DNA of 64,000 nucleotides from Sipunculus nudus (GCA_026874595.1 CM049306.1:39306019-39370018); one strand, 5' to 3'; positions 50,416 to 62,495 are shown, numbered from the stretch's first letter. Notes: generated by a model from the letters alone, not told the origin. Numbers and translations: made by a program.

Positions 50416-51464
50416 CAGTCGTGCCCACTTTGTGTCATATTGGCTAATAGAAAATCCCGTTTATTGTCACATAAATCCAAAATCCCAAACCATTTCCTAT
50501 ATAAACAATGGTAAACCTGACCGTTTAATATCATGGAATATTGTCATAATCCTGTTTATTGTCATGCTTGGAACCCTTGACAGTGATACCAGTTCGCAGT
50601 TAATATCACATCAAACGCCAACACGTTGATCAACGAGGTAATCGGTCAGGCGTATCGAACGATCACATCTCCCACCTGTGTGCGGCAGCCAAGTGTATGC
50701 GGGTCACTCCCCGTCACTTAGCTAATTAACGTCTTTAGATACCACGGTAATCAAGATCATTGTGTTTCTTCTTACGTTAACAAGGGCGATGTTTGCGATC
50801 ACATGTCAAACATAATGAACTCCTCGGTGACATTTTTCCGAGATGATATGAAGCACGAGCTGTTAACATTGCTTACGACTGGAAACCCCCTTAAAGGTCC
50901 ACAAAATGCTGGAGGTTTTGTGAGCACTGGAGGAGATACCCAGTCCAAAACCTACATCACCCCAAAACTTTAGAATGTTGGCAATGGCTTGACATTGCCC
51001 GCTCCCATAACAGTTCTATCATAAAGACGATCATGGAAGTTTAAGTCACTAAAAAGACATCTGGAAAATAAGGCGCTATAGTCGGGGAAAGAATGATCAA
51101 GTAAAATAGTTTGCCTACGCATTACATTATAACTGTTTCAAACATATTTCCAGACATTTGACCTCATGACACAGACAATACGTCTCTTCTATTGGCAAGT
51201 CGGGTTATGGTCAGTTAATGCGGCATGTGGCATAAAACTTACATAACATAAGGTGTACATAAACATAATTTGATATGCTGTTACACAATTAAATATTCAT
51301 AAACGTTTCTGGTTCCTTTTTATTGATGATTTTTTAATATCATTTGATACCTAACACTTCTTCTATGACTCAAAAGGACATTGATGTTGAAGCCCGCATA
51401 ATATCACATCCCAGTTTAAGCATGCACACGGCAACTGATATGACAATAAGCGGGCTCGACTGTA
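50414..51464. mobile_element. Non-autonomous Tc1/mariner (pogo-like) element with TA duplication
   Basis: After TA at 50414-50415 the element starts CAGTCGTGCCCACTTTGTGT and ends, in reverse complement, with CAGTCGAGCCCGCTTATTGT before TA at 51463-51464. The body is 1,047 bp without transposase. The paralogous sequence at 34620-34660 runs straight through a single TA at the matching place, so it serves as an unoccupied site and confirms the boundaries. Confidence 0.8.
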
Positions 51465-51626
51465 CCCCCCATAATAATTTAAAATTTGATACAAAAGCTC
51501 AAGTATCTGAATAACTTATGCATTAATATCCATAATTCATTGCATGTATATTCATCATGGAGTGTTTTATCAGTTCCTCCAAACTGGTGGTGTCACCTGT
51601 ATTTTTTAAAAATTTTTTGCATTTTT
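51465..51626 (+). mobile_element. Helitron-like repeat, right part
   Basis: This is the continuation of the element at 50213, matching 34634-34790 (aaatttgatacaa, then ctggtggtgtcacctgtattttt). It abuts a new head at 51627. Confidence 0.5.
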
Positions 51627-51730
51627 AGCTCAGCTGATTGTAGGTCATCTAAGCTATAGTCTTGGTCCATTGTCCATCGTCTGTCCATCTGTCCGTCTAT
51701 CTGTTAGACTGACAAGTTTTGGAACTGTTA
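51627..51730 (+). mobile_element. Helitron-like head (fragment)
   Basis: TTTTTAGCTCAGCTGATTGTAGG is followed by ccattgtccatcgtctgtcc, as at 33932 and 54040. The matching tail was not found. Confidence 0.5.
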
Positions 51731-51915
51731 GGCCTATACAAATTTGGCATACTGTTAAATGGAATTGCTTTGTTTTTCCATCTATCTGCCTGTTTTAAAA
51801 TAGTTCATAATTATGAATACTTTTTTTTCATGTAAGAACTGTTGAATTAAATTTCATATCCTGTATGTTTATGCAAATCTGTTGTAACTCCCAGTAACAC
51901 CCAGCTTCTGTTCAG

Positions 51916-51999
51916 GTGGAACAGCCCACTCTTAAAGCTGGTGAACTCGGCATCAGTGGTCACTGATCACACTGTGGCCACTGGCCAGTGGGTTACCAG
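51916..51999 (+). CDS. Candidate exon of the unrecognised gene
   Basis: An acceptor with a pyrimidine-rich lead (CAGCTTCTGTTCAG) precedes it, and ACCAG|GTTTGT offers a donor. Read from the second base, the 84 bases are open: WNSPLLKLVNSASVVTDHTV and then ATGQWVT. The exon begins with one base and ends with two, so the introns on both sides are phase 2, like the one after 42551. No domain is recognised. Confidence 0.4.
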
Positions 52000-52701
52000 G
52001 TTTGTATTTCTCGGTGACCCACCCTCCCCTGTCTTCTTTTCTCGATTTGATATGCATGGTATTCCATTTAACCTCTCATATTTCTGGTCTCTCGTTATTG
52101 TTTTACTAGGGCTTGTTGCATGTGTTAATTTCATCCAGTTATCTGATGGACCTTTATTATTAGGCCCAATTGTAATGTTGAGTTGAAAACAAAAGAATCA
52201 TCGTATGGCCCACTCTTAGCTAATTTGTTGTTTTTTAAATAGGAGCATTAAGTATGTTTTACTAGTTTACATTTCATATCTTGTATAATTAGAATAGAAA
52301 GAACCAAAAATATATTTGATTTTTAACATATAGTTAAACTGGATTCAGTGGAAAGAGAACTGCTAAGCTCAGCTGATATAAACTACTTGAAAACCTGCTG
52401 ACTGAAATTCTTAGCTGAAGATTAAAGCTCCAATTTTTCTGGTAATATCTGTTGTTTCAGGATAATCCATAATGTCAGCCCATTAGAAATCTGCTGGTTG
52501 TGCCACACCAGCACATAAGCTGTCGAAAACCGCGACAAATATAGAGTCCAGCCTCGTAAACATTGTTGTGTATCAGAACACGTCGCTTAGTGTGTATCTC
52601 AGATATGGGATTCATAACATCTCGTTGACATTTTAGACTGATCGTTTGTTTTTCATTACTGTACGTGAAATTGGACAAGCTCTCCATTCCCTAATAAATA
52701 G

Positions 52702-52851
52702 CTCAGCAATGTGCTTTGCCTGTGAAAAAAATGCAAACCAACGTGAACTAATGGAGAGAATGTTAAAGAACTGCTTCACTGCAACTAAATTTCATCTTGA
52801 GATTTCTCCTTTGAGCACTGATGCCTGGTCACTCCAGATTTTATGTGCTCT
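52702..52851 (+). CDS. Candidate exon of the unrecognised gene
   Basis: The segment ends at a strong donor (GTAAGT at 52852). The open frame reads back through SAMCFACEKNANQRELMERM and LKNCFTATKFHLEISPLSTD to an acceptor AAATAG at 52700-52701, which joins in phase with the exon ending at 51999. The same frame stays open further back to TTTTAG at 52634-52636, so the exon could begin at 52637 instead. It is coding-like with well-mixed residues and is the best of the three internal candidates. The family is not recognised. Confidence 0.5.
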
Positions 52852-52853
52852 GT

Positions 52854-54036
52854 AAGTGCAAACAGGCAACACTTTTACTCTGTCCAATTATAACATTATT
52901 TTATTCTGTAACTGCAGTTTTGTATTCATCAAACTATTTAGGTACTTTCTTATACTACATTTAAAATTTTGCATCAGTTCTACATTTTCTTTAATATTTT
53001 ACTACTATTCTAAACAACAATTTATAATGCAATTTTCTCATTATATCCATACAATTGTAGTTTCATATTACATTGATATTTTTTTTCTATCTATAAGTTC
53101 GAGCTTACTTTTATGTTGTCATGATAACATTTTATGTTGGGCCTTATTGAGTAAAATTCATTGTGAAAGATCTGATTTATCTAGGAATTCCTTTCACTTT
53201 TTTTTTCTAATATATGGTTTGCTCATTAATCTTAGTTAAATGTGCATGTTTTCATGGCTTTTTTTTTATTTACACATTAAAACAGTGCTAGCAGGATAAA
53301 AATCATATAATATATATTTTCTTTAACTTTAGCATGTCTGTAGAAAAGCGTTAGAAATCAAACTTTTTTCTATTGGAATCATGATCTTGACTTCATATTA
53401 TATTTGTTGATTCTTATGATATTTATATTTAAAGAAAGATCACACTTCTCAGGAATTGCTTCCTTGATTGTTCTTAAATTTGATGTGTCCATATATCTGT
53501 GATATTTTCTTTTTCTGTAGAAGATGGCATTGATGCCACGTACAAATATTTTATGAAATCTCATATGCAAATTTCTAAAGAATGATTGCATAGTAGTTCT
53601 AAAATGTGTGTCCACTGTTTGAATAGACTCTTGAAATTTAATAAGCATAGTGAAGTCACCTTGTTATCACATCAATAGATATGGATCAAAGGACAGATAA
53701 TTATGTTAATAGGGAGATCATGGAAAGCTCTGGGTAAAGTTAAGCATCACCAAAGCAAGGAGTTTCTAATTTATGTTTGGTTGAGCCATATGAAATATAA
53801 AGAATGAAGATAGGATTTGTGTGGGCAAATTCTGAAATTATACGGAGAAATAGTAAAATACATCAAAGCCATAGTCTGACAGAACTATTATTACAAATTG
53901 GTAAGAGATGGCAGATCAACCATACCCAGCTTGTGATTTTCAAATTATTGTTGATATGAAAGGCAACAGGAATTTACAAAGGCCATTGAGCTCTTTGCAT
54001 TCCAAGTTACTTTTGGACATGTTCAGATCACACAGT
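52854..54036. other. Non-coding stretch, probable intron
   Basis: AT-rich with no feature I can support. Confidence 0.4.
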
Positions 54037-56711
54037 CTATTTACCTCAGCTGACTATAAGTCATCTGAGCTATAGTAGTGGTCCATTGTCCGTCGTCCGT
54101 CCGTCTGTCCGTCCGTCCCTCTGTCCGGATGTCCGTCCGTAAGACTGGCACGTTTCAACACCATTGGACCTACGAATCTGAAATTTGCCATACAGTTAGA
54201 TGTCCCAAAAATCTCCTACCATGCCGAAAATTGGGTCAATAGGACTTCATTCCTTTGAGATATTAAGGAAAAACCTCAATTTTTTATTAGAAATCTATTT
54301 TCACACTTCAGGACTGCCTAATATCAAAACCACTCATTTGGTTTTCTTCATATTTACCATAAATATTCCTCTATATAGATCCTATGTACATGCCAGAAAT
54401 TAAGTCAGTATTATTTAATTTAAAAAAGTTATGGGCCCAAACATGTGAAAAATCAGGAAAGATATTTGGTCACTTAAGACAAAAAGGGTTAAAGGTAGGG
54501 ACATTTTTTCAGTAATACAACTTTAATTGATCAAAATTTAATTGTATACCAAAAATTAGATCAAAATCTGTTAAAATTTTTTTAAATATTGGCAAAAATA
54601 TAAAATTGGTACTTTAATTTTGCCCAAGTTTGACCATGGCACGTTTTTTCCTGTAAGTACTGTGGATTTAATTTTCACAGCATGTTTTTTTTTAGCATTT
54701 TGTCTGTTAACACCAAAAATTTGAAACCAGTTGATCAAAAACTGTAGATTTTATTCAAGTTTTCAAGCACCATGTCACATCAAGTTTACATCAAGCTAGT
54801 GTTATGCAGAGCTGTTTTGCTAGAGCTCAGCTCCCCAGCTTCAGCTCTAAGTTCCTTAAATTTAACATACAGTTAGATGTCTCCAAAATCCCCTACCATG
54901 CCAAGAATTTTATCACTAGGACTTAATTCCTTTGAAATTTTAATGAAAAACTTCATTTTTCCATTAAAAACCCATTGTTACACTGTAAGACTGCCTAATA
55001 TCAAAACCACTGATCTGACTTTGATCATATATAATATACATATTTTTCTATACATTCACTATGCACATGCCATAAATGATGTCAGTATTGCGTAATTGGT
55101 TTAAGTTATGGGCCCAAACATAATGCACTTTTTAAAAAATCAAGAAATATATTTACTCCCTTAACAAGAGGATTGCTGAAGCTAGAGATTTTTTGTCAGG
55201 GATGTAACATTATTTAATCAAGATTCAATTGAATACCAAAAATTAGTTCTGAATTTTTCAAATTTTATAAGTTATTAATATAAATATAAAATTAGTACCT
55301 TAAATTTTGCCCAACTTTGACCATGGCACGTTTGTTTACTGAGAGCACTGTTGATATAATTTTCATACCATGCACACATAAGGATTTCATCTTTGTAGTT
55401 TAGAAAGCTGAAAGAAATTGGCCAAATATTGTAGCTTTTATTAATGTTTATATGAGACCATGTCAGACCCAGGCTTAATCCAGCCCCTCTTCAGTCACCT
55501 GTATGTTGACCTTGTTGACCTTTCATCAGATTATGCATGCTTGAGCGAAGCATACACTTGGGCAGCAGGGCACAGTTGATCCAGGTGTCCAACCCAACTC
55601 ATCTAGTAGTTGTTTTGAAAAACAACATAACAATAAACAATAAATTAATAATTTTGGATTGTTTTTTATAACAAATTAAAGAAAAATTAATAGAAAAGGA
55701 ATTTGTTAGTTGATGAGTAACAGAAAATTAACTTGCAGTTACTGATGATGTAAGAATCTTGTATGGATGGATAGAATGTCAATGTCAATGTTATTCCAAA
55801 TAACACCATGCAGTCACCTATGGTATTTTTCAGTGAAATTTTCATGATAAAAAAATAAATCATATTATTCATTACTAATCATTAGGGATCATATGAAAGA
55901 AATTAATGATAGACAAAGATAATATTATAAGTTGATAAGATAATAAGTTGATAATATTAATGTAGATTCCTACTGTGTCTAGTGTGTAGATTGATGTGAA
56001 AGTAGTCCAAAGTGAATATATTACATTTATTTTTTTTTAATATAAATAAAAGCCATAAAACCAGGAACTTATGATCATTATTTAAATTTGTGAATTTTGT
56101 ATATTCTGGATTCTCAACATCTTTATTTGGCTAAAACTGAATAAATACTAGACATGGTGCGAATGCTTTGCAAATGTATTTGAATCAGATATGAATATGT
56201 ACTGCATTAAAAAATTTTATTGCATAAGAATGGGAATTCAGGTAAAAATGAAAGTATTTGAATACCAGTGCAGATACTTTCAAAATGTATTCATGAATGC
56301 ATTCATGAATATATTCGATAATATTATTTCAATAATCATTTCAGTTATATTTTATTTTAAAAAATCATATGATTTTCTTATTTTTTTTTAATAAAAATTA
56401 TATTGGCACAATATTTGTTATTAAATTTTAATAAATAGTTAAACTCTTTTATAATATTTGCTGCTTATAAGTTATATGGCCAAGTCAAAATTTGTGTGAC
56501 AATAGCCCTCCATTTGTTAATAAAATAAATGAAATCAATCCTCTTCCCTGTCTCCAAAGATACTATCAAAATCATACATAAGCTAAACACCAACAACTCA
56601 TAATAAAGCTTATATTTATTACCACACAAAACAAGCATGTGCCTCTTTCCCAAATCATATTTTTTATCATATATAACAGCTGAGCGCCGTGACCCATGGG
56701 TCCCTTGTTTA
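54037..56711 (+). mobile_element. Helitron-like (pearl-type) non-autonomous element
   Basis: The head at 54040 is TTTACCTCAGCTGACTATAAG followed by gtccgtcgtccgtccgtctgtccgtccg. The tail at 56680-56711 is ACAGCTGAGCGCC, hairpin GACCCATGGGTC, CCTTGTTT. Inside, a block of about 680 bases occurs twice, starting at 54187 and 54866 (acagttagatgtc.c.aaaatc.cctaccatgcc). The 55500-56650 part is plain AT-rich sequence and might be a later insertion. No protein gene is present. Confidence 0.55.
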
Positions 56712-57318
56712 ATGTTTACTTTATACAAATACTTTATAGCTAAGGGTTCTAGACATTTTGCATATCTCATATTGCTTGACAGCAATCAGTTTCTTTGAGA
56801 TATAGTAAAATGATAATTTTAAACATCATAATCACATTGATGCCTAATATCATCAGTTCCAAGACTGGCACAATGTAATTATTGGCCGCTTCCTTGGAAC
56901 GAGGGACATTGATTTGGGTTTACCTGACTATCTGCCCATCTGTCTACTGTCTGTCCTTCTGTCTGACTGTCTGCCAGGTTTTCATTTCTGTGGGATAACT
57001 TTACTAAATATTATTTGATTTCATTCAAATTTGGGTCAATGATTCATTGGATGGGATTGGTTTTGGTGTGTCTGTCTGATAAGATAATAATACAATAGCA
57101 TCTTTCATTATTGATATGATGAGTCAGCAAATTTAGTGTCGCTATTCACCAACAGGTTAGTGGGTGACATATATTACTAGAATTTTTTACAGTAACTCCC
57201 AGGTGCTGCCATCTGTTGAGCATGGTTAAAACTATTTGCACTTCATCACCACAATTTTAAAATCATCCCAGACTTAAGGTGGAGGCAGGGGACATAAATT
57301 CCTTGAAAATGTACTTGT
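56712..57318. other. Non-coding stretch with short Helitron-like pieces
   Basis: Contains ctgcccatctgtctactgtctgtccttctgtctg near 56930 and ggtgctgccatctgttgag near 57193. Both are phrases of the neighbouring repeat family and lack clear termini. Confidence 0.35.
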
Positions 57319-58497
57319 TGTATCCGCCAAAAGGAAGTTTTGCGGATACTATGTTTTTGACCGGGTTCTGCCCCAGCTGCTGCGTTTGTTTCTGGAGAAC
57401 TCCTCTGAGACTACTGGATGGATTTTTCTGAAACTTACACTTTATCGGGTCACATGTGAACTGGTGCCTAACCAATTGGCTTTGACCTCTGGCCTTTCCT
57501 CTCTGCCCAGCGTCCTTTTGTGCGTCTGTTTCCACACATAAACCCATATATCTCAGGAACCGTTTGACCGATCAGGAAAAAAATTTTGTACAATTGTAGC
57601 CCTTGGATAGCTTTATAAGATACACAAAAAATGGTGGCTCCACCTGCAACCATGTTTGCACAGTGTACATCTGTTCATCTGTCTTGGGTTAAAATCACTC
57701 ATATCTCTGCAGTGGTTTGACTAATTCACCTGAAATTCAGCATCCTTATACATCCTGGATAGCTTTCTTGATTTTATGACAGGTGGTGCCACCTACATTC
57801 AAGTTTACGCTGCAGACATCCAAGCTCATATCTCGGGAACCATTTGACCAATTTGGCCAAAAAGTTGCATGTGTATAGATCTCACATAGCTCTTTATCAT
57901 ATGCAAAACTGGTGGCGCCACCTGCAACCATTTCTGCACAGCATCTGTCTGTTTGTCTGCCGCGGGATAAAATCACTCATATCTCAGCAGTGGTTTGACA
58001 TATCTGCCTAAAATTTTGCGGGTTTATACATCCTGGACAGCTCTCTTGATTTTATTGAAGGTGACGCCACCTACATTCTAGTTTACGCTGCAGACATCCA
58101 AGCTCATATCTCGGGAATGGTTTGACAGATTGGGCCAAAATTTTGAATGTGCATAGATCTCACACAACTCTTTATCATACGCAAAACTAGTGGCGCCACC
58201 TGCAACCATTATTGCACAGCGTCCGTCTGTTTGTCTGCCATGGGTTAAAATCACTATATACATGTAGTGGTTTGACTTATCTGCCTTAAATTTTGCATAT
58301 GTTTACAACTTGGACAGCTTTCTGGATTTTGTGGTAGGTGGCACAGCCTACATACACATTTTGGCTGCAGACATCCATGCTAATATGCAACACTTCACTC
58401 TATTTCCCCTTGCCACTCAATCCATGCCTCACTTCACTTGTTCCACACTGATTTTGGCGGATACACGTAGTCGCTTGTCGACTACCCGTATTCTAGT
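57319..58497 (+). mobile_element. Helitron-like element with asymmetric inverted ends, copy A
   Basis: The left end is TGTATCCGCCAAAAGGAAG, with TTTTGCGGATAC forming a hairpin with it. The right end is TTTTGGCGGATACACGTAG, hairpin GTAGTCG/CGACTAC, then CCGTATTCTAGT. GTATCCGCC is repeated inversely (GGCGGATAC) at the right but 35 bases inside the end, and T lies on both sides of the insertion. These are marks of the Helentron/Helitron2 class. The 1.18-kb body carries about three diverged copies of a ~275-280-bp repeat and has no gene. Confidence 0.7.
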
Positions 58498-60149
58498 TAT
58501 TATTATTGTTGCACATTACTGTGTCTGTACTTAAATCTCATCTAACTGTGTCTGTACTTAAATATTGTCTAACATTCTGCTGGCCATTGCCTAGCTCCAT
58601 GCTTCAGGACTATGTTAAGTCCAGATTTAGGTCTTTGTGTAAAGGTTTATGTTGAACCTGTTTGCCCAGTCAGGTAGGTAAGAACCCAATTCTGGTTGCC
58701 TTACTATCATTTTGTTTAACTTTTATCCAGCCCTTGCTTGCAGTTAAAAGTTGTACCCTGATTTATTTATAACATATTTCATGATTCGAATGATAAGTGA
58801 ATATATATATATGTTTTAAAGTTGTAATACTGGACCAAAATTAAAAGAATCCTCTCTGTTTGCAAGCCCCTATACCTTATTATATCTCCACAAGGTGTCA
58901 TTGTATTACATTTTTCCTTTTCTTGGTTTGTTGGACTGTTAGCAACTTAACACAAACAGAATGTGGGCTTAAAACAGGTTCAGTCAGTAAGTCTATCTGT
59001 GTACACAATAATGTTTGTTAGGATCCTGGTAGAGTTGTCCATGTAGGCTCAAACTACAGTCTCTTGTTTATTATGAGTCCATTTTGTTCACACTTTTTTC
59101 CCCCAAAATTTTAGTCAATCATAATCAATAGGTGCATTCTCTGACTAATTTCTGCATTGGGAAAACTTTGAATTGAGACATTTGTTTACATCAGTACATG
59201 TTTAAAGTTAAACAGATATGTAAATTTCAATGTAATCATCCAGTAATTTAACTGATGAAGATGTGGTCATTGCCAGAGTGTTCCTCTGCTTCTACTTTTA
59301 AGGTATGGGTCTGAAAGAGATAAATTCTCACCTGTCATATTACTGTGCCTTTATCAAACCCTTACCTCGCAAAATATTTCTAAACCACTCTAAGGGCTGC
59401 CATTTTGTATACAGACTTAAAGCAAATGTTGCAAGTAACGATTAAGAAATAATAGCATATCACTGGTATAGTTTAATTTTAAGGACTGAGTCTAATTAAT
59501 CAGAAACAGTCAGCCCAGTATGCGTTGTTTCTCATTCTAGCACCCTAGTTTTAAAGCAGGGACCATGTATTATATGACCTGGCCAAAGTGCGACATGGAA
59601 GTTGATTGTAGCATTGGAATTTTAAAAAATGTCCAATTATACTTCTCATGGTAATACCTTGAGTTTTAAATAATAAAATGTGACTAGAATTATTGCATTT
59701 CAGGCAAAAACCCTTTTGCCAATGTCGCAGTTAATGACTCGCATGGACATCAGAGCTCTTAGGTTAGATGACACCTATTGTTGCCTGGACAGAATTACTG
59801 CAGATAGCCAGGGTACATTCAGGGACTCGAGATAAATTTTTGGATTCTGAGTTCTTCCATTGCCCCTTTTAGCTCATTATTGGTCAGGTTATTGTTACAA
59901 AATCAATTAATCAGTGTAGCCCCTAATTTGCTGTCATCCCTGATTGATATCAGAGTTCCTGGGTAGCAATACTGCAGATGTTTTTCAGTGTATAAACATC
60001 TCGCAATATGCAGAGCTCTGTATTGTAGATATCTATCATATGTTATATATCCTGCATTGGGCTCCATGATACTTTGATAGAAATAACAACAATGATTATT
60101 GTTTCTGGGAAGGAAAGCAACCAGAAATCCAAGGTACATGCATGCAAGG
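58498..60149. other. Non-coding stretch
   Basis: No supported gene. A short frame at 59704-59834 follows a reasonable acceptor (ATTGCATTTCAG) and reads AKTLLPMSQLMTRMDIRALR, but its phase does not fit the exon ending at 52851, so I do not annotate it as an exon. Confidence 0.4.
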
Positions 60150-60850
60150 ACCTGGAGAATCGGCTATACATGAAAAGTTGCAAGATCGCTGGCCCTTCCC
60201 CATATTTGTTTATATTAGTCTTAGAAGTGTTAACACATCAAGTTCATATAAATAAAAATATCCAAGGAGTCAATGTTGGTGCATATGAACTAAAATGACA
60301 TGTTTTGCAGATGACATAACTTTTTTCATCAGGAACACAGCTTCATTTGAACATTTAATTAGCACCATAAATGTGTTTCACAATTTTCTTCCCTGCATGT
60401 CAATTATAATAAATCTGAGGCAGCCTGGATAGGTGCAAGTAAGTATAGTACACTAGAACCAGTTTCATGTAAATGGGTTAACTTGACAAAAGGAGCAATT
60501 AAAACTCTTGGCATCTGGCACTCACATGATAAAGATATTAGTAGGAAACTTAATTTTGATAATGTGAGAGAACAATTGAAAAAAACCTTTACTGTGTGGT
60601 CTAGCAGAAATTTAACATTATTTGGAAGGGCAGAAATTTGTAGAACATTAGCTTTATCCAAAGTAATATACATATGCAATATGCATGTACCACCTCAGTC
60701 ATTCATAGATAATGTTATGTCAATGATGAAACATTTTGTATGGAGAGGAAAAAAACCCAAGGTCAGATATAGTACACTGATAGGACCATACCATAAAGGT
60801 GGTATAAACTTTGTAGACTTAGACAGCAGATTGAAAACTCAAAGAATAAT
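60150..60850 (+). pseudogene. Second LINE copy: reverse transcriptase fragment (part 1 of 3)
   Basis: This is part of a reverse transcriptase of the same broad L1/Tx1 group. It begins inside the domain near the GCPLSPYLF motif (PSPYLFILVLEVL, about 60194). It changes frame at about 60295 to give CFADDITFFI with an intact F-A-D-D at 60304-60315, and changes again near 60400. From there NYNKSEAAWIG through WIGASKYSTLEPV, KTLGIW, RNLTLFGRAE, VWRGKKPKVRYSTLIGPYHK and GGINFVDLDSRLK runs open to 60850. A Helitron-like element interrupts it there. The 5' truncation is typical of LINE insertions. Confidence 0.8.
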
Positions 60851-62448
60851 TGTATCCGCCAAAACAGAGTTTTGCGGATACTATGTTTTCAGCTGGCCGC
60901 CGCCGCCGCCGCCGCTGCCGCCGCCGCCGCGTAGGTGTCCGGAGAACTCCTCTGTAACCGCTGGGCGGAATTTTCCGAAACCCGGGATTATGTTCGGGTC
61001 ACATGTGAACTGCTGCGCCCCGATTTTGTTTTGACCTCTGACCTTTCCTTTGCGCTCTGCGTCCGTTTGTGCGTCTGTTTCCACACATAAACCCACATAT
61101 CTCGGGAACCGTTTGACCGATCAGGAAAATTTTTTTGCACAAATGTAGCCCTCGGAGAGTTTTATAACATACACCAAAAATGGTGGCGCCACCTGCAACC
61201 ATGTTTGCACAGTGTCCATCTGTTCGTCTGCCTTGGGTTAAAATCACTCATATCTCTGCAGTGACTTGACTAATTCACCTGAAATTTGGCATGCGTAAAC
61301 ATCCTGGATAGCTTTTCTGATTTTATGACAGGTGGCGCCACCTACATTCACGTTTACGCTGCAGACATCCAAGCTCATATCTCATGAACCGTTTGACCGA
61401 TCAGGAAAATTCTTTTGCACAAATGTAGCCCTTGGAGAGCTTTATAACATACACCAAAAATGGTGGCGCCACCTGCAATCATGTTTGCACAGTGTCCATC
61501 TGTTCGTCTGCCTTGGGTTAAAATCACTCATATCTCTGCAGTGACTTGACTAATTCACCTGAAATTGGGCATGCGAATACATCCTGGATAGCTTTTCTGA
61601 TTTTATGACAGGTGGCGCCACCTACATTCACGTTTACGCTGCAGACATCAAAAGTCATATCTCGGGAACCGTTTGACTGATCAGGAAAATTCTTTTGCAC
61701 AAATGTAGCCCTTGGAGAGCTTTATAACATACACCAAAAATGGTGGCGCTACCTGCAACCATGTTTGCACAGTGTCCATCTGTTTGTCTGCCTTGGGTTA
61801 AAATCACTCATATCTCTGCAGTGACTTGACTAATTCACCTGAAATTTGGCATGCGTATACATCCTGGATAGCTTTTCTGATTTTATGACAGGTGGCGCCA
61901 CCTACATTCACGTTTACGCTGCAGACATCCAAGCTCATATCTCAGGAACCGTTTGACCGATCAGGAAAATTTTTTTGCACAAATGTAGCCCTTGGAGAGC
62001 TTTATAACATACACTGAAAATGGTGGCACCACCTGCAACCATGTTTGCACAGTGTCCATCTGTTCGTCTGCCTTGGGTTAAAATCACTCATATTTCTGCA
62101 GTGGTTTGACTAATTCACCTGAAATTCGGCATGCTTATACATCCTGGATAGCTTTTCTGATTTTATGACAGGTGGCGCCACCTACAATCAAGTTTACGCT
62201 GCAGACATCCAAGCTCATATCTAGGGAACCGTTTGACCGATTGGGCCAAAATTTTGCATGTGTATAAATCTCACATAGCTCTTTATCATACGCAAAACTG
62301 GTGGCGCCACCTGCAGCCATGTTTGCACAGCTCCCATCTGTTTGTCTGCCATGGGATAAAATATCCATGCTAATATGCAACACTTCACCCGTTCCACTCT
62401 GATTTAGGCGGATACAAGTAGTCGCTTGTCGACTACCCGTATTCTAGT
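60851..62448 (+). mobile_element. Helitron-like element with asymmetric inverted ends, copy B
   Basis: It has the same ends as the element at 57319: TGTATCCGCCAAAACAGAG with TTTTGCGGATAC on the left; TTAGGCGGATACAAGTAG, hairpin GTAGTCG/CGACTAC and CCGTATTCTAGT on the right. Removing it joins ATAATT to TGGATT and restores an unbroken LINE frame (R-I-I-W-I-K-R), which fixes the boundaries apart from the T/T ambiguity. It is 1.6 kb with four 280-bp tandem units against about three in copy A. A CCG-rich run lies at 60897-60930. No gene is encoded. Confidence 0.8.
61072..62345. repeat. 280-bp tandem repeat, about 4.5 copies
   Basis: GTTTACGCTGCAGACATC starts at 61352, 61632, 61912 and 62192, exactly 280 bases apart. 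Each unit has ccgtttgaccgatcaggaaaa, tggtggcgccacctgcaa, gttaaaatcactcatatct and ttatgacaggtggcgccacc. The first three are closely similar, the last more diverged. Confidence 0.95.
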
Positions 62449-62495
62449 TTGGATTAAAAGGTTGATTCTGTGTAATAGTGCTAATGCATGGAAAG
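62449..62495 (+). pseudogene. Second LINE copy: 47-bp fragment (part 2 of 3)
   Basis: Between the two insertions, 47 bases continue the LINE frame: WIKRLILCNSANAWK. The last eight bases, ATGGAAAG, are the left copy of the hAT target duplication. Confidence 0.8.

Noticed and set aside
59704-59834. Possible exon after ATTGCATTTCAG
   Set aside because: Its open frame needs a phase-0 intron before it, whereas the last candidate exon (52851) ends in phase 2. An intervening exon was not found.
60881-61096. Gly/Pro-rich open frame around the CCG run
   Set aside because: It is a translation of the CCG-rich simple sequence inside the Helitron-like element.
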